This document shows, piece after piece, positions 9,313-20,560 of a DNA stretch of 64,000 nucleotides. Source of the stretch: Paramacrobiotus metropolitanus (Eukaryota > Tardigrada > Eutardigrada > Parachela > Macrobiotidae). Under the pieces are notes generated by a model. It was not told the origin of the DNA, ran no database searches, and was given only the letters and a program-made list of their open reading frames with translations. The stretch lies in contig NW_026570310.1 in NCBI RefSeq assembly GCF_019649055.1, positions 540,558 to 604,557 of the forward strand. The letters run 5' to 3'. Positions within the stretch are counted from its first letter, which is position 1; each line of letters begins with the position of its first letter. Both the position numbers and the translations under genes were made by a program.

Positions 9313-10410
9313 ATGAGTAATAACTATTTCGAGCCTGTTCTGATTCGCGAAGCGGAATGTATCCGACTTCATAATCGACATCAACCGTATCTGCATGGCG
9401 TAGAAAATTTTTTCTCCTGTGGTTTTCGACCGGTTAACCTTATAGATGCGTTTCTTTGCTTGTACTGTAAAAAAATTGATTATACTATGTCAACCGCGGA
9501 TGACCCTTTGCGGCATCACCTGACGCATAATCCCCAGTGCGTTGAACTACGCAACAGTCCTTGTCCGGAATTTCTGACTGGAATGGAGATGCCGATGTCT
9601 GACCCGGGAAGTGTTAGTTTTTCCGGTGTAGGAGCTAGGAAAGCTTCGTTCTGGAAGTGGCCGGAGCAAATGCGCCAAACCCCAGAAGAGCTCGCCCTTG
9701 CTGGGTTTTACTACCAGGGACGTGACGACACCGTTACGTGTTTCTGCTGTAACGTAGTGTTGGGCGGGTGGAGCGAATCGGATATTCCTATCGTCCGACA
9801 TTTTCGGTCGTCACCGCATTGCATTTACGTCATTAGTTATTTTACCGGTCAGCATGGACCCGTTGAACAGCCGCAGCAATCATCGCTCAACAATAATTCG
9901 GCAAAAGCACCATGTTTGTTGGACAATCCTACAACTAAAACGCCGGCTCCCGCGACGACGACGACGCCAACGCCGACGGCGGATGTTTATAATAATAACC
10001 CTGACACTGCATGCGACGAGTGTCCGTCATATGAGTTTTCTTTTCGGGAAACCTTCGACGGACAGCTACGCCCTGTGGTCGCTGAGAAAGCTCTACGGTT
10101 TGGCTGCCTGCGTGAAGAAATCGAAGAAGCAATACAGACTGTACAGAAGGTAAGCCTGTGTGGCGAAGAAATCAGTCTCTACACGCTTCTCTGTCACGTG
10201 GCGGCTAATCGACAACAGAGAACTAAGGAAAGACGCCAGTATCGTCAGTTCTGGTGTTTTCGTTGCAACAAGGAAACCCGACACCGATCTGGGGCTCGTG
10301 ATCGAATTTTGAAGGATGGTACTCATTGGGTGCAGACAACGGAGAATAAAGGAATTCTAGGAACATACTACTATGAATGTCGAGAATGCCATCCGCGTTT
10401 TTATTGGTAA
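9313..10410 (+). CDS. IAP-like protein: two BIR domains, UBA-like region and C-terminal zinc ribbon, no RING
   Basis: This intronless gene encodes 365 residues. BIR1 (about 12-78) has zinc ligands C49, C52, H69 and C76; BIR2 (about 112-172) is closer to consensus, with WKWP, the LALAGFYYQG core, CFCC (C143, C146), H163 and C170. A Pro/Thr-rich linker follows. Residues about 254-305 (VVAEKALRFGCLREEIEEA) look like the ubiquitin-binding UBA domain found in cellular IAPs. The end has two CxxC pairs (about 315 and 355) spaced like a zinc ribbon, where IAPs usually carry a RING. Such proteins inhibit caspase-driven death, which helps a virus keep its host cell alive. Without a RING it may shield or scaffold rather than ubiquitinate. 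The frame is intact and has its own TATA box. Confidence 0.9.
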   Translation: MSNNYFEPVLIREAECIRLHNRHQPYLHGVENFFSCGFRPVNLIDAFLCLYCKKIDYTMSTADDPLRHHLTHNPQCVELRNSPCPEFLTGMEMPMSDPGSVSFSGVGARKASFWKWPEQMRQTPEELALAGFYYQGRDDTVTCFCCNVVLGGWSESDIPIVRHFRSSPHCIYVISYFTGQHGPVEQPQQSSLNNNSAKAPCLLDNPTTKTPAPATTTTPTPTADVYNNNPDTACDECPSYEFSFRETFDGQLRPVVAEKALRFGCLREEIEEAIQTVQKVSLCGEEISLYTLLCHVAANRQQRTKERRQYRQFWCFRCNKETRHRSGARDRILKDGTHWVQTTENKGILGTYYYECRECHPRFYW

Positions 10411-10724
10411 CCGCTACTTTTTTCCTGTTATCTATCAGGTTTTCCGTCTTGACGGTCACCATGATACTGGCTGTACGCAATTTTTATTGTATGAAAACAT
10501 TTTACTGATAACAAGAAAAGGCACGAATCCAACAAGCTTAGCATGGCTATTTTGATTGCATGAATTCTAGCAAAACAACGAAAGATTGCCATTTGCGCTG
10601 AGATAATTACGTAAACATCAAAAACATAAACGCCGACAAAAGATTTCGACGGTCTGTAGTAGAAACCACAAAAAAGGAGAACAAAGTGTAGACAAAACAT
10701 CATCGACACACAATATCACTTACA
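10411..10724. other. Spacer between convergent genes
   Basis: AT-rich with no credible gene. The only signal seen is a minus-strand AATAAA at 10483-10488, about 237 bp past the stop of the JmjC-OTU gene, which could end that transcript. Confidence 0.5.
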
Positions 10725-13700
10725 CTACGCGCCGCTGGAAACGTCGGGGCAATACTTCGTCACAGGAATAAAGTCCCGTTCGCCTTCGGCCGTTTTTGGC
10801 AACATTGCCAGATACTGCTGATCTCCGAACAGGATACGGGCTGGTGAATCATGGAGTCCATGCACTGGCTCGTACAGCAGGTGAGCTCGTCCAGAGCGGA
10901 TGTTCTCCGGTTGCAGCAACAGTTCTCGCAGCTAAAAAGAACGATACTGCACGTCACTAACAAACCGCTGCTGCCCCTCAACTAAGTTTTCAGCAACTGC
11001 TCTGTACCTGCTCGTCCGACAAGTCTGCATTCCAATTTTCCGGTTGTCGACCGAGCCGCGGGAAGCCGAAGAATGAACAGATTGGGCGTTGACAGGCAAT
11101 GGCAAGTGCTTTCAAATGCAGACAGCCCCCCCGGCAGGTCACTGGGACCTCCTTATCAGCGAAGACCGTCTGGTTGATGTACGTCATGATGCCCTTATCC
11201 GTGCCGCCGACATACTCCATAAACACGTTGCGGTGTTCAATGAAGGACTGCACCGCTGCCAGGCGTGGATGCAGGTGGTAGTCCGGCTTGCCGGTCAGCG
11301 ACAGCGATACCGCGTGAAAAAGGCAGTGGCCGTCCTCTCCGACGTTAACCAGTGTGAAATGCCGCTGGAAGGCAGTATGGAAAAGGGGCGCTTCGAGTGT
11401 GGACGCGCAGGCCTGTGATCCGTCGCTGATGGCCACGCCCGGCACGTGCAAGGCAAAACGCAGCTGATGAAGCGTTTTTCCGTGCGCACGAAGGACCTGA
11501 AACAGGAAGTGTCTATTTCTAACCACTAGACTGCAGTCTGACGCGCACACGGAATGCGCTAACCTCTGCCAGTTCATCCAATGTGCGGGTAACAGGGTTG
11601 CCGGGCGAAACCATTTTTTCCTCAATCGCCTTCAACGCCTGCCTGACCTTTCCCACTGACGGAAATTCACAGACCTGTGGAAGCACCACCATGAGAACAG
11701 ACACTACGCACAAAATTTCAAAAGGTTCAGAGCTGCTGGAGCTTCTTCAACCTACCACATCGGCCCCGCCGTTCAGTACTTTGAAGCATGACCGGTCAAA
11801 TCCGGCTTGGAGTCGCTTGCTGATTTCCGCCTCACTTCCTGACAGTACAAACGTGGGGTGAGTAGGGTCCCGTTGGGTCGTCGCCAGGGTGTACAGGCGC
11901 TGCGGGATGCGATAGCCGTTATGCAGCTGCACTTTGACGCCTTGTGCCGGTTGCTCCGCGAAATAGGACAGTTTGTCGGGACGGAAGCACCAAAAGCTGA
12001 ACACGCTAGCTTCGGCAAATGTTGACGCGCTTGGTTCTTCAAGTCGGTAAACGCGCGCAATTTCCAGCCGGTGACTGCGCACACCAATTAACCAGAAGCT
12101 TCCGATCTGGCTATCCTTGGTGTCAACCTTCCAACCGAAACAGCCGTTAGTATTCGTAAAGACCAGGGGTCAGATGGCGGTTGCGCTACCTACCAGCACT
12201 TGGCACAGATTTTCCCGGTTGTTCTGCGCTTGAACCGCTAATGCGGTCACAATATCCAGGACTTCCTCCGTGGTGAAGTTTGTTGGTAGCGCGCCATCAA
12301 CGAAAAACCGACCCAGAACGGAAGTAAACGCGCCATTGCCAAGTTCTCGGAGCAGCTGGAGGCGATGGGCATCAGCCTAACAACACATTACCTATCGTTA
12401 AAAGCTGCCGACTGATACAGATGCTCGTATCAGCATTACCCGGTCATCGTGAGTGGACAGAGAAATAACAACCGAATCTGGCGAACCCTGTAAGGCCGAC
12501 GTGGTTGTTGCAGGCTGCTCAGCGGCCGGCCCTCGCGTCTCTGTTCGCGACTTTTTGCCACTTCGATCTGGTTGGCGACGGGTCCCGCACCCTGGTGCAC
12601 TGTAGGAAGGATCCTTCTACAAATAAATTATAGCCGCCGTGCCGTGATATCCCGTTAGGCTGATATGTCACTCAAATTATCTAACCTCGCTACTCCAGTC
12701 GGCCTCGCCCTTCTTCCGCTTCGTTCCCTTCGCCGCCGGCTCCTTGACCGCCGCCGGTTCCTTAGCCGCCGCCGGCTGCCCAGCCGTGCCGGGCGAGTTT
12801 GTACCTGCAGGCACAGTGATGGGTTCGGACGGCGTGCTCGCGAAAATTGGCGGGTCGGTGGTGGTGGCGGAGACTGTCATTGTTAACGTCGGCGCCGGAG
12901 CCAATGCCGAAGAATCCGCTGGCGTTGGCCCCGCATTGCTTATCACCATCTGTGGCAGACTGTCAGAGGTGGAGATCAGCTCCGTGTTTGTCGGCGTGGA
13001 TGCGAAAGCCGATCCGAGCTCCAATGCTGACCGTTCGGGAGCTGATTCAGCGGCGGGATTGGCCAGGGAAGGTATCGCTGGTGCGATACCCGGTGATCCA
13101 TGGTCAAGTCAACTGCGTCCGCCGTCGATGGGGTCAAAAGCGTGGGAGTCGAGCTGCCGCTATCGGCTGATCGGGCGTCGGTCGTCGTGCCCGATACATT
13201 ATTCGGCTTCGCACCCATCGGCTCGGCGAGCGGCTGCTGCAGAGATTCAGCCGTTTCGCTGGTCAGGCTGACGGTCGGCTCTTTGGCTGGTGGTAGCTCG
13301 GTGGCGACGGTTGGTCGGCCGGATAGGTCGATCGTGGACGGCGGGGTTCCTGGCACTGCAGAAGGTACCGAAGCAGCAGCCGCTGTCGTGGGGATCGGGG
13401 GAGTCGGAGTCGGGTTCTCGGCCGCGTTGCTAGAGGAGGACGGTTTAGGCGGCAGTGTGCACGTTTTAGTCGCCTGGGACGGGGTAGAAGCCGTCTCCGC
13501 TGGTGTTAAAGTCCTTGTACTCGTCGTCGGTTTTGGAACTGCAGGCAATTTCTTAGCGCGAAGGTCAGCCAGCTAAAAACTCGGGAACATTACCCACAGC
13601 AGAACGAATATTTGCAAGAGGCAGAATACGCACGGATACTTACCACATTTTGCCATTTGCTAGCTAAGTAAAACGTCCATGTGAATTTTCCGCCTTGATG

Positions 13701-16700
13701 GATAAGTAGACGTACTGCGTGGCACACACAGTCCCAGAACTCCTGCACATCCTCAAAATCGCTAGGATGCGCCGCTGCCGGCAGCAGGTTAACCAGCTTC
13801 AGTGGACCCATGTAACCGCCCAGACTTTCGTTGTCGACACCGCTTTTGCTGCAATTGACGTTGATTTTTTGGCAGAAAACCGGGCTCTCCAGAGCTTTGT
13901 ACAGGGGAATAATGCGGTCCATTACCCGGTCGGGGATTTGCGACACTCGAACAAACGATCGGTAGTACTTCTGAGCGGTTGATTTTTTGGTCCTGTTTAC
14001 CACATCTGCGTTGGTGGCAAGCAGCCACTTTAAAAATGGGAAAACCTCGGCGAATTCCGTACGCGTCTCATTCTCGAAGGCATCCAGCATTTTCGCGTCC
14101 TCCTTGCTGCATTTTTTTCTGTTGGCCACCGAGAAGACATCGTAAAATTCAATGATCGGCCGGTTAAACGCCAGACTGTACTTTTCAGCGACCCGAGCAT
14201 AAATGCGCCTTGCCATTTCCACCACTTCGTATCCGCTCTGGGGAAGATGCTCGCACAGCTTCTCTTCCCATCCATGGGCCAGAATCCGGTCAACGTGTTT
14301 TTGGCCGCAGTTGTAGAACAGATGCATGTGGACATTCTTAAACCGCATCAACGCTGCTACCTTGCACCGTTGAACGCCGTCGAGAACGCTGACCTTGGCT
14401 GTGCGCGTCAACAGGCCAGCCAGTGCCTCATCTCGGCTTCCAAAATGTCCCTGGATCAACCCCACCAGCGTCCATTTCACCGTCAGTTCGCTTTCCTTCT
14501 TACCATCCATGTGGACGTGGGTTTTCTTAATGTACACTGGATTTGGCGGTCGAACACCGGGAATACCGGGCTCCGGATCGATCTGGTCAAGTGGCAGTGG
14601 GCCTGAAAACGCGAATTTATCGGCCATTAGCTCCGGGGTCGTTTGGTGGGACTTCGCCCATTCCTTGAACAGCTCAGTTGAGAAATAATGTTCCGTTCTC
14701 AGCGATTTTGGCATATCGTCCAGGGTAGGATGGCGCGGAAAGTTACGCTGCGCCAGTTTTTCCTGAACGGCGCAATTAGTCGCTGCCAGATGGAGCGGCG
14801 TCTTCTTATTGTCAAAGCCGTGATCCAGGCCGTCTTCCATCGCTTTTTTGTCGCAGGGACACTGAACGTGCGGGAATTTTCCGCTCAGCACCAGTTTCGG
14901 CCAGAAATCCGGGTCCAGAAAGTTTACGGCCACGGCAAAGTTGGCGCCGATTTGGCCGCCGACATGTACGACGCCCGGAGAGACAAACATGGTCTGGCCG
15001 GCCTTTTGAATCGCAGGATAAATAGGGATTTTTTTCTGCCGCATACGCCGAAAAACGAGGAAGAAAACCGCTTTGTGGAAGCTGCTGATGGCCTCAAAGT
15101 GACACCAGTTTTTCATATCATATCCTAGCTCTTTCAGAATGTCTTCTAGAATTGCCTGATAATCCTTGGCATGCTCCGGGGCAATAAAAAGCCAACCCTT
15201 ATCGTCGCCCCAAATCACCGTGTTGCAAGCCGCCCCATTCAGGTCTTCACGGTGACTGCCAAAAACGGAGCCTTTTGATGACATTAGGGCTTCAAAGACG
15301 TTGATCCCTTTATGCTGTCCTTCCGGTTTTGCTCGAGCCCTGAGCATGGTCCGAAGGAGACAAATCAGGCCACTATCATCCGGAAGCTAAAAGAAATGAA
15401 ATAATAAAAACCGAGAAGACGTTGTGGCCGGAAATTTGTTGAGCGTCACTCATACGTACATTGTCGAAGAGGTCTGGAGTCAGATGACTATAATATGACT
15501 CGAATGGAGCGCCCTTTCCCGACTCATGACGTTGCGCTGCCTCGCCGGCACCAAGCAGCAGCTTCTGGAGTTCAGGTGGCAGACTGGACGACTTCAGCTC
15601 TTTCTCTAGAGCCTCTGCCTCCGGCGAAAGATTCTCCAACAGCTCGTCGTGGCGCTCCTCCTGCTGCAAGATCATGTCGCTCCACGTCTTGCCTTCGGGA
15701 ACGCGGTGCTGGGTGCCATCGGAAGTTACCATAACGAGCTCAGGACCATAGTGCTCAAAAGTCTGCTTGACGAAGTGCACTTTTCCATCACGCTCCAGCT
15801 GATGGAAACGGTCGTTGTCAAAAAGCTCCTCTTTGGGGTAAATTAACTCCTTGCTGACCTTCGTCTACAAGCATAACGAGCAGTACAGTTAAGGAAATCC
15901 ACACGAAATCGAGAGAAAGCAGCTTACCGCGCCCGGCGAACCATGCCCGTTCCGAGTAGGCCTTACAAAGGTCAGCGAATCCGTCACTAACGTCCCGCCC
16001 GTAATTTGCTCTGCTTATATGGATGTTGAATTCCGGCAACCACTGAACGAACGGGTCAACCGGCCTGGAAGAATTTATCCCGTGATCCTGTAGATTTAAA
16101 TGTCGGGTACCATTAAATTTACAAAAATGCTCGTTTCTCAATATGGGCATTTTTCTGCTCGTTGAACCAACCACTAACACGTCCATTAACTTTTGACGCA
16201 GCTCCGGCGCCAGCGGCCCGTCGGTCCCCCAGCACTCACGCTGCCCTTCCTGTGTAGGCACGATCGGCTCACTATTCTGCGGCTCTGGTGGTGCTGGCGA
16301 CATTGCAAAAGCATCGGACGACACTGAGCAGTCGACCGGTTCACCATCGTCATCCCTCACGTCGACACCGGCGTCGACGTTCCCGCCGACAACTCCGTCG
16401 ACGTCGAACTGGCTGCTGCTGTCAGGTGACACAGGTTCAGAAAGTGGAACACCGCCTTCACCAGATCTTTGAGTGTCTTCGTAGATTGATAAATTACCAC
16501 GACCCTAAAGATTGCTTCAGGTAAGATAATTATGCACTACTAAATCTGCAGTACGTTGTCCTTGCGTACCGCGAATTCTTCTTCGGAAACGAAACTCGAT
16601 TGCGATACGTTGGCGGGACTGTTCGGCGCATGCTCGCCTATTTCTGCTAGGGACGCGAGGGCGGTCGCCAGCTCGGCTTCCTGCTCCTGGGCCGCTTGGT

Positions 16701-16842
16701 CTATGTAGTCGGAATTTAATGGGATAAGCTTAGTGCTGCTGGCAAAAGCATTACAAAGGTGTGCTTCCCGTTCGGCAGCGTTGCGGAAGACGGGAGGAAT
16801 GGTCGGCTCCGGCTGCTTCGCGGGCTTACGTTTAGGTGCCAT
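10725..16842 (-). CDS. JmjC demethylase-like / OTU protease-like fusion gene, about 11 exons
   Basis: Proposed exons, 5' to 3': 16842-16555, 16504-15928, 15864-15460, 15386-13644, 13572-12686, 12616-12419, 12376-12194, 12127-11756, 11674-11564, 11496-11008 and 10931-10725, about 1,620 residues. Almost all junctions are phase 0 with GT-AG ends; introns are 42-81 bp. Exon 4 holds a JmjC core: iron ligands His and Glu in GSHREDLNG and a distal His in SPGVVHVGG, followed by AVAVNFLDPDFW, then a Cys pair and an ankyrin-like TPLHLAA. Exon 5 is Pro/Thr/Ser/Ala-rich linker. Exon 10 holds an OTU-type nucleophile block (GEDGHCLFHAVSL). The final exon has FGDQQYLAML where OTU proteases carry HY. JmjC enzymes demethylate histone lysines; OTU enzymes remove ubiquitin. 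The exon 2/3 junction does not keep frame, and exon 5 changes frame near 13090-13110. Two adjacent genes remain possible. Confidence 0.68.
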
Positions 16843-17192
16843 CTACTGTGATACGAACCCCGGTAAGAATGATTCAGAGCTATATGACGGGCGGCAGAAC
16901 GGCTGCTCGAGAGGGCGCACTGTCGGCGATTAGTTACGGTGATGTCTTTGTATTTCTTATTACTTTTTCATAGTTCTTTATGAAATTGTTAGGCACGTGT
17001 ATCGCGCCCGGCTCTTCCTAACTTTTGCTACAGCCAGTCCACAAAAACCCTGTCACAACAAATATTCTTCTCCAAACAAGACAACCATCACAACCACAGC
17101 TACATTACCCAGGAAAATAAAAGAACAGACCTAGCAAACCAAAAAGAAACGCTACCACACTAAGCCGCATCAAACCCAACGACACTACAACA
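16843..17192. other. Spacer upstream of the JmjC-OTU gene
   Basis: No gene is seen. It separates the start of the JmjC-OTU gene from the end of the SGNH-like gene, both on the minus strand, and should contain the JmjC-OTU promoter, but no clear TATA box was found. Confidence 0.4.
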
Positions 17193-18515
17193 CTATGCCC
17201 CACGCATCCGCTCTCGCGCCTCCGCCCGAATGCGCTGCTTGCGCCGCCCCTTCTGGCCCTTCTTCTGGTCGCGATAGTGTTTCTTCCGGCTTGGTTTCTG
17301 CCGATCCTTCTTTCGAAAAGCGTGGGTTTGCTTGTTGCGAATTCGGTTATGCACCTTCCTGGCCTCCTCCTCGCGCTCTTGCTGCCGTTTCGCCCGCTCA
17401 GCCTCATCGCGTGCCTCCCGCTCCTTGCGCTCCCGCCGCTCTTTCCTCTTGCGCGCGCGCTCCCGCTCGGCCTCCTCATCGGCCAGCTTCTTGGCCTCCT
17501 CCTCGCGCTGCAGCTTACGCTTGGCGTCCTCTTCATCACGTTGACGCTGTTGCTCGGCTTTCTCGGCATCACGCTGCCGCTGCCGCTCGGCCTCCTCCTC
17601 CGCCCGCTTACTGTCCACGCGTTCCTGCTCTTGGCGAACGGCCTTCTTCCCATCCTCCAGTGCGCGGCGCCGGTCGCGCAGGATGCCATCTACGAGGGTG
17701 AAGGACCGCGACAGGCGACGGTAGAACCTCCCGTAGTTCTCGTGGTCGATGTGGATCCCGTCTTTCCGCATTGTGATGGGGTGGGGCAGCTTAACAAAGG
17801 CCCACTCAACCCGGCGCCACTGACAGAACTCCAGCAGCTTGTCATTGAGGCACTTGACGGCCGCCTCGCAGGTGTTCAGGTTCCGTTTCTCCGGCCCGAT
17901 TCGGCAGTTAGGGTGACGGCCGTCCTCAAGGAAATATGGGACGCTCACCACGTGGATTTGGCTGAACCATCGCTCCAAATCATGGCGGAAGTCGTAGAGC
18001 GCATTGGTGACCTCCCCGACGCACTGGTCGATCTCCGACATGCGGCCTCCTTCACGCCAAAACAGGGCCAGGTCGTTGGTCCCGCCCATCAGGACCAGAC
18101 GTTTCCGGTCGACATTGTCCGGCAGGCTCGGGAAGCCATGACGGAAGTCGGGCTTTGCGATTTGAGGGTAGTACTCGCTCCACAGCTTTGCGGACAGCGC
18201 CTCTACAACCTGCCGCATGGTCGCCCCGGCCACGCTGTGCATGTATGTAGGAAGGCCGTTGATGCAGACGAACACTCGGCCAGGAACAGTGCCGGGAGCA
18301 CGGAACCCACGTTTCTCCGACGACTCCTGGGCATCGGGGTCGATGGCGGCGCAGAACCCGGTTTCACGCAGCTCCGAGTCGCCGAAAAGGAGTTCATCGG
18401 CTCGCTTGAGGTTGCCCGCACTCTCCACGTTGGAATGGCGATCTTTCTTGCGCAGAACGAAGAAGGGCGGCGGAAAATCAGCAGCGGGAAGGATCGGATA
18501 CAGGAAGGGATTCAT
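17193..18515 (-). CDS. SGNH-hydrolase-like protein with a long charged coiled coil
   Basis: This encodes 440 residues from the ATG at 18515; the frame is open to 18608, but the upstream part looks untranslated. The N-terminal 270 residues fit an SGNH/GDSL fold: GDS (45-47) as possible block I, SVAGATM (block II Gly near 97), GGTND (144-148, block III Asn) and DGIH (252-255, block V Asp and His). The first block is less certain because its spacing to block II is long. Residues about 280-440 are almost only Arg, Lys, Glu, Gln and Ala, a coiled coil or single helix with a basic end. SGNH enzymes cleave ester bonds; such domains also occur in first open frames of some animal retrotransposons and in many uncharacterised animal proteins. 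No reverse transcriptase is present nearby. Confidence 0.68.
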   Translation of the reverse strand: MNPFLYPILPAADFPPPFFVLRKKDRHSNVESAGNLKRADELLFGDSELRETGFCAAIDPDAQESSEKRGFRAPGTVPGRVFVCINGLPTYMHSVAGATMRQVVEALSAKLWSEYYPQIAKPDFRHGFPSLPDNVDRKRLVLMGGTNDLALFWREGGRMSEIDQCVGEVTNALYDFRHDLERWFSQIHVVSVPYFLEDGRHPNCRIGPEKRNLNTCEAAVKCLNDKLLEFCQWRRVEWAFVKLPHPITMRKDGIHIDHENYGRFYRRLSRSFTLVDGILRDRRRALEDGKKAVRQEQERVDSKRAEEEAERQRQRDAEKAEQQRQRDEEDAKRKLQREEEAKKLADEEAERERARKRKERRERKEREARDEAERAKRQQEREEEARKVHNRIRNKQTHAFRKKDRQKPSRKKHYRDQKKGQKGRRKQRIRAEARERMRGA

Positions 18516-19779
18516 GGTGCCGCGCAGCGCAACACGACCTACGAGTGAACGGTAAGACCATGCATGCAACAAAAAAATCATGTATTTATGCCTATGTGCA
18601 AGCTGCAATAGTGCGCCCTCTCTCTCTCAAGCAGTTCAAGTCTATATATTTGATCTGATTTTCAAAATACCTTCTCTTGACACTTTGCACACCCGCTTCT
18701 ACTTGCTGATGTTGCTGCTTAGCTAAACAAGCTAAAAATCAAATGCAAAAAATGTTATCAAAAATACTCACATAACTCAATTTGTGATTTTACATTGAAC
18801 TTGGAAATGAAAACTCATCAGCTTGTTGTTATTTGACTAACATTCTTAAAGCTACCAGACTTAAATTGCTGCTATACAGAAACTACATACTCCGACATAT
18901 TCTGCTAACGAGATATCTGTACAGTTAATCATACGAATAACATGGGAATAATAAACTGTATACAGGAAAATAATAATATCTTTTAACTTAAGGAACTGTC
19001 TCACGCTTAACGTACGCTGAATTGAAATGCATTTTTATATCGTAATTCTGGCTTGCAAGTACATAAGCTGTACAAAACTTCTATATCATAGACACCTGTA
19101 TCATATCCTGCTCTTATGTTTATACAGAAACTTTATGTACCTGCTGTTTTACTTGCGCGAGTACGTTTTACCCGCACAAGGCCCACAGTAGTCCCGAGTT
19201 TCCCCAGAGGGTAACACCAGGTCTAACTGCGGATGAAGCTGTCGGTCCGAGTTGGATAACGCCAGACCGAACAGCTGTTCCAGGAATGCGTCCGAATTCC
19301 CAACAGCAGACGGCCCACGGCACGGTGGTTGGAAGCAGCGGGAGTATCCGGCAGGAACTTGGGACTGGAGGACGTGTAGCGGCAGAACCCGTCGATCCCG
19401 AGTATATCTATAAATCAGACAAAATAAATGTAGTTATCATCATATCAATATTAACGGCAAATCTTTTAATGATAATAATAAAAACAGCAATATAACAGTG
19501 ACTTTATAGCAGTAACATACCGCATTTAGAAATAAAATAAAATTTATCATAACCATTTTTATAACAATATTAATAGTTCAATAATGACAGTAACAGCAAT
19601 ATTCACACAAATGCTAGTATTACCTTATTCTAATGAAACTAGTATTATTCAGTTATAATGCGCTTGTGACTGTGCTGCACTTGGCATGTTACATACCACT
19701 GTGCACTGCATGCAGCATACCGGCGCACAGCATACGTAATGCGTGATTGCAGTACACTGCGCGCGGACGACGGTCAGTT
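18516..19779. other. AT-rich non-coding stretch
   Basis: No credible gene. The stretch is AT-rich and contains only short open frames. A GC-richer patch at about 19180-19390 has no recognisable motif. Confidence 0.6.
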
Positions 19780-20560
19780 GTTCGGACTGCAATCCGGACG
19801 GGTAAGCGCCACTCGGTGAGTGGTCACTCATATCAGCCGTACACTGCGCACGCTGTACACAGAACCATGCAAATGTGTTATGCGTAGTACACGCAGCAGC
19901 ACCACACGCTCACCATGCCCGAATCGTATCATTACGATTATTATCATCGTGAATAGCACTATCCGAATTTATATTAATATCAACCTTATTACTAATAAAA
20001 ATATCATTAATTAAGACTACCGATAATATTAACATGATAGTGCTATAGATGGCTGAATCGTGTTGTTAATATTACTGTTAACAGCACTATTATTTATAAT
20101 ATTAGTGGTGAAAAATTAATATTATAACTATTAATATTAATAGTGCTGGTAACAATAACATTAACAGCACAAATCAGCCACTGTGAGCGTGTAGGTTTAC
20201 TGTGTGTAATACGCATAACACCTACGCACGTCCCTGTGTACAGCTGGCAACCTGCGCGCAGATGGCAGTCACCCGTCCCGACTGCAATCGGCACAGATGG
20301 GTGCCACTCGGTGGGAGGTCGGAAATGTCCAGTGACAGGTTATGCGTATTACACACAGTAAACCCACACGCTCACAGTGGCTGATTCGTGTTGTTAATAT
20401 TACTGTTAACAGCACTGATATTTTTTCATATTAATGGTAAAAATTAATTATTAAAAATACCATTATTATCAATATGCTTTTATCAGTAATAGTAACAACA
20501 CGAATCCGTCATAGTGAGCGTGTGCGTTTGCTGTGAGTAATACGCATAACACATTCACAT
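19780..20560. repeat. Cluster of alternating AT-rich and GC-rich inverted repeats, about 335-bp period
   Basis: Copies of one module recur: an AT-rich palindrome (arms about 20051-20092 and 20138-20179) alternates with a GC-richer palindrome (arms 20175-20219 and 20339-20383). The AT-rich palindrome returns at about 20379-20513, roughly 330 bp later. A diverged partial copy lies at about 19780-19930 and another at about 20513-20552. The structure resembles a foldback or MITE-like element, or a tandemly grown palindrome. No open frame or transposase is present. Confidence 0.75.
20175..20383. repeat. Near-perfect 45-bp inverted repeat around a 119-bp spacer
   Basis: The left arm 20175-20219 and the reverse complement of 20339-20383 agree at 44 of 45 positions when compared base by base. 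The arms begin CAGCCACTGTGAGCG. Such a pair could form a stable cruciform or RNA hairpin. Confidence 0.92.

Noticed and set aside
17277-18548. A 423-codon plus-strand frame opposite the SGNH-like gene
   Set aside because: It mirrors the GC-rich, Arg/Glu-biased codons of the minus-strand gene; no motif or start context supports it.
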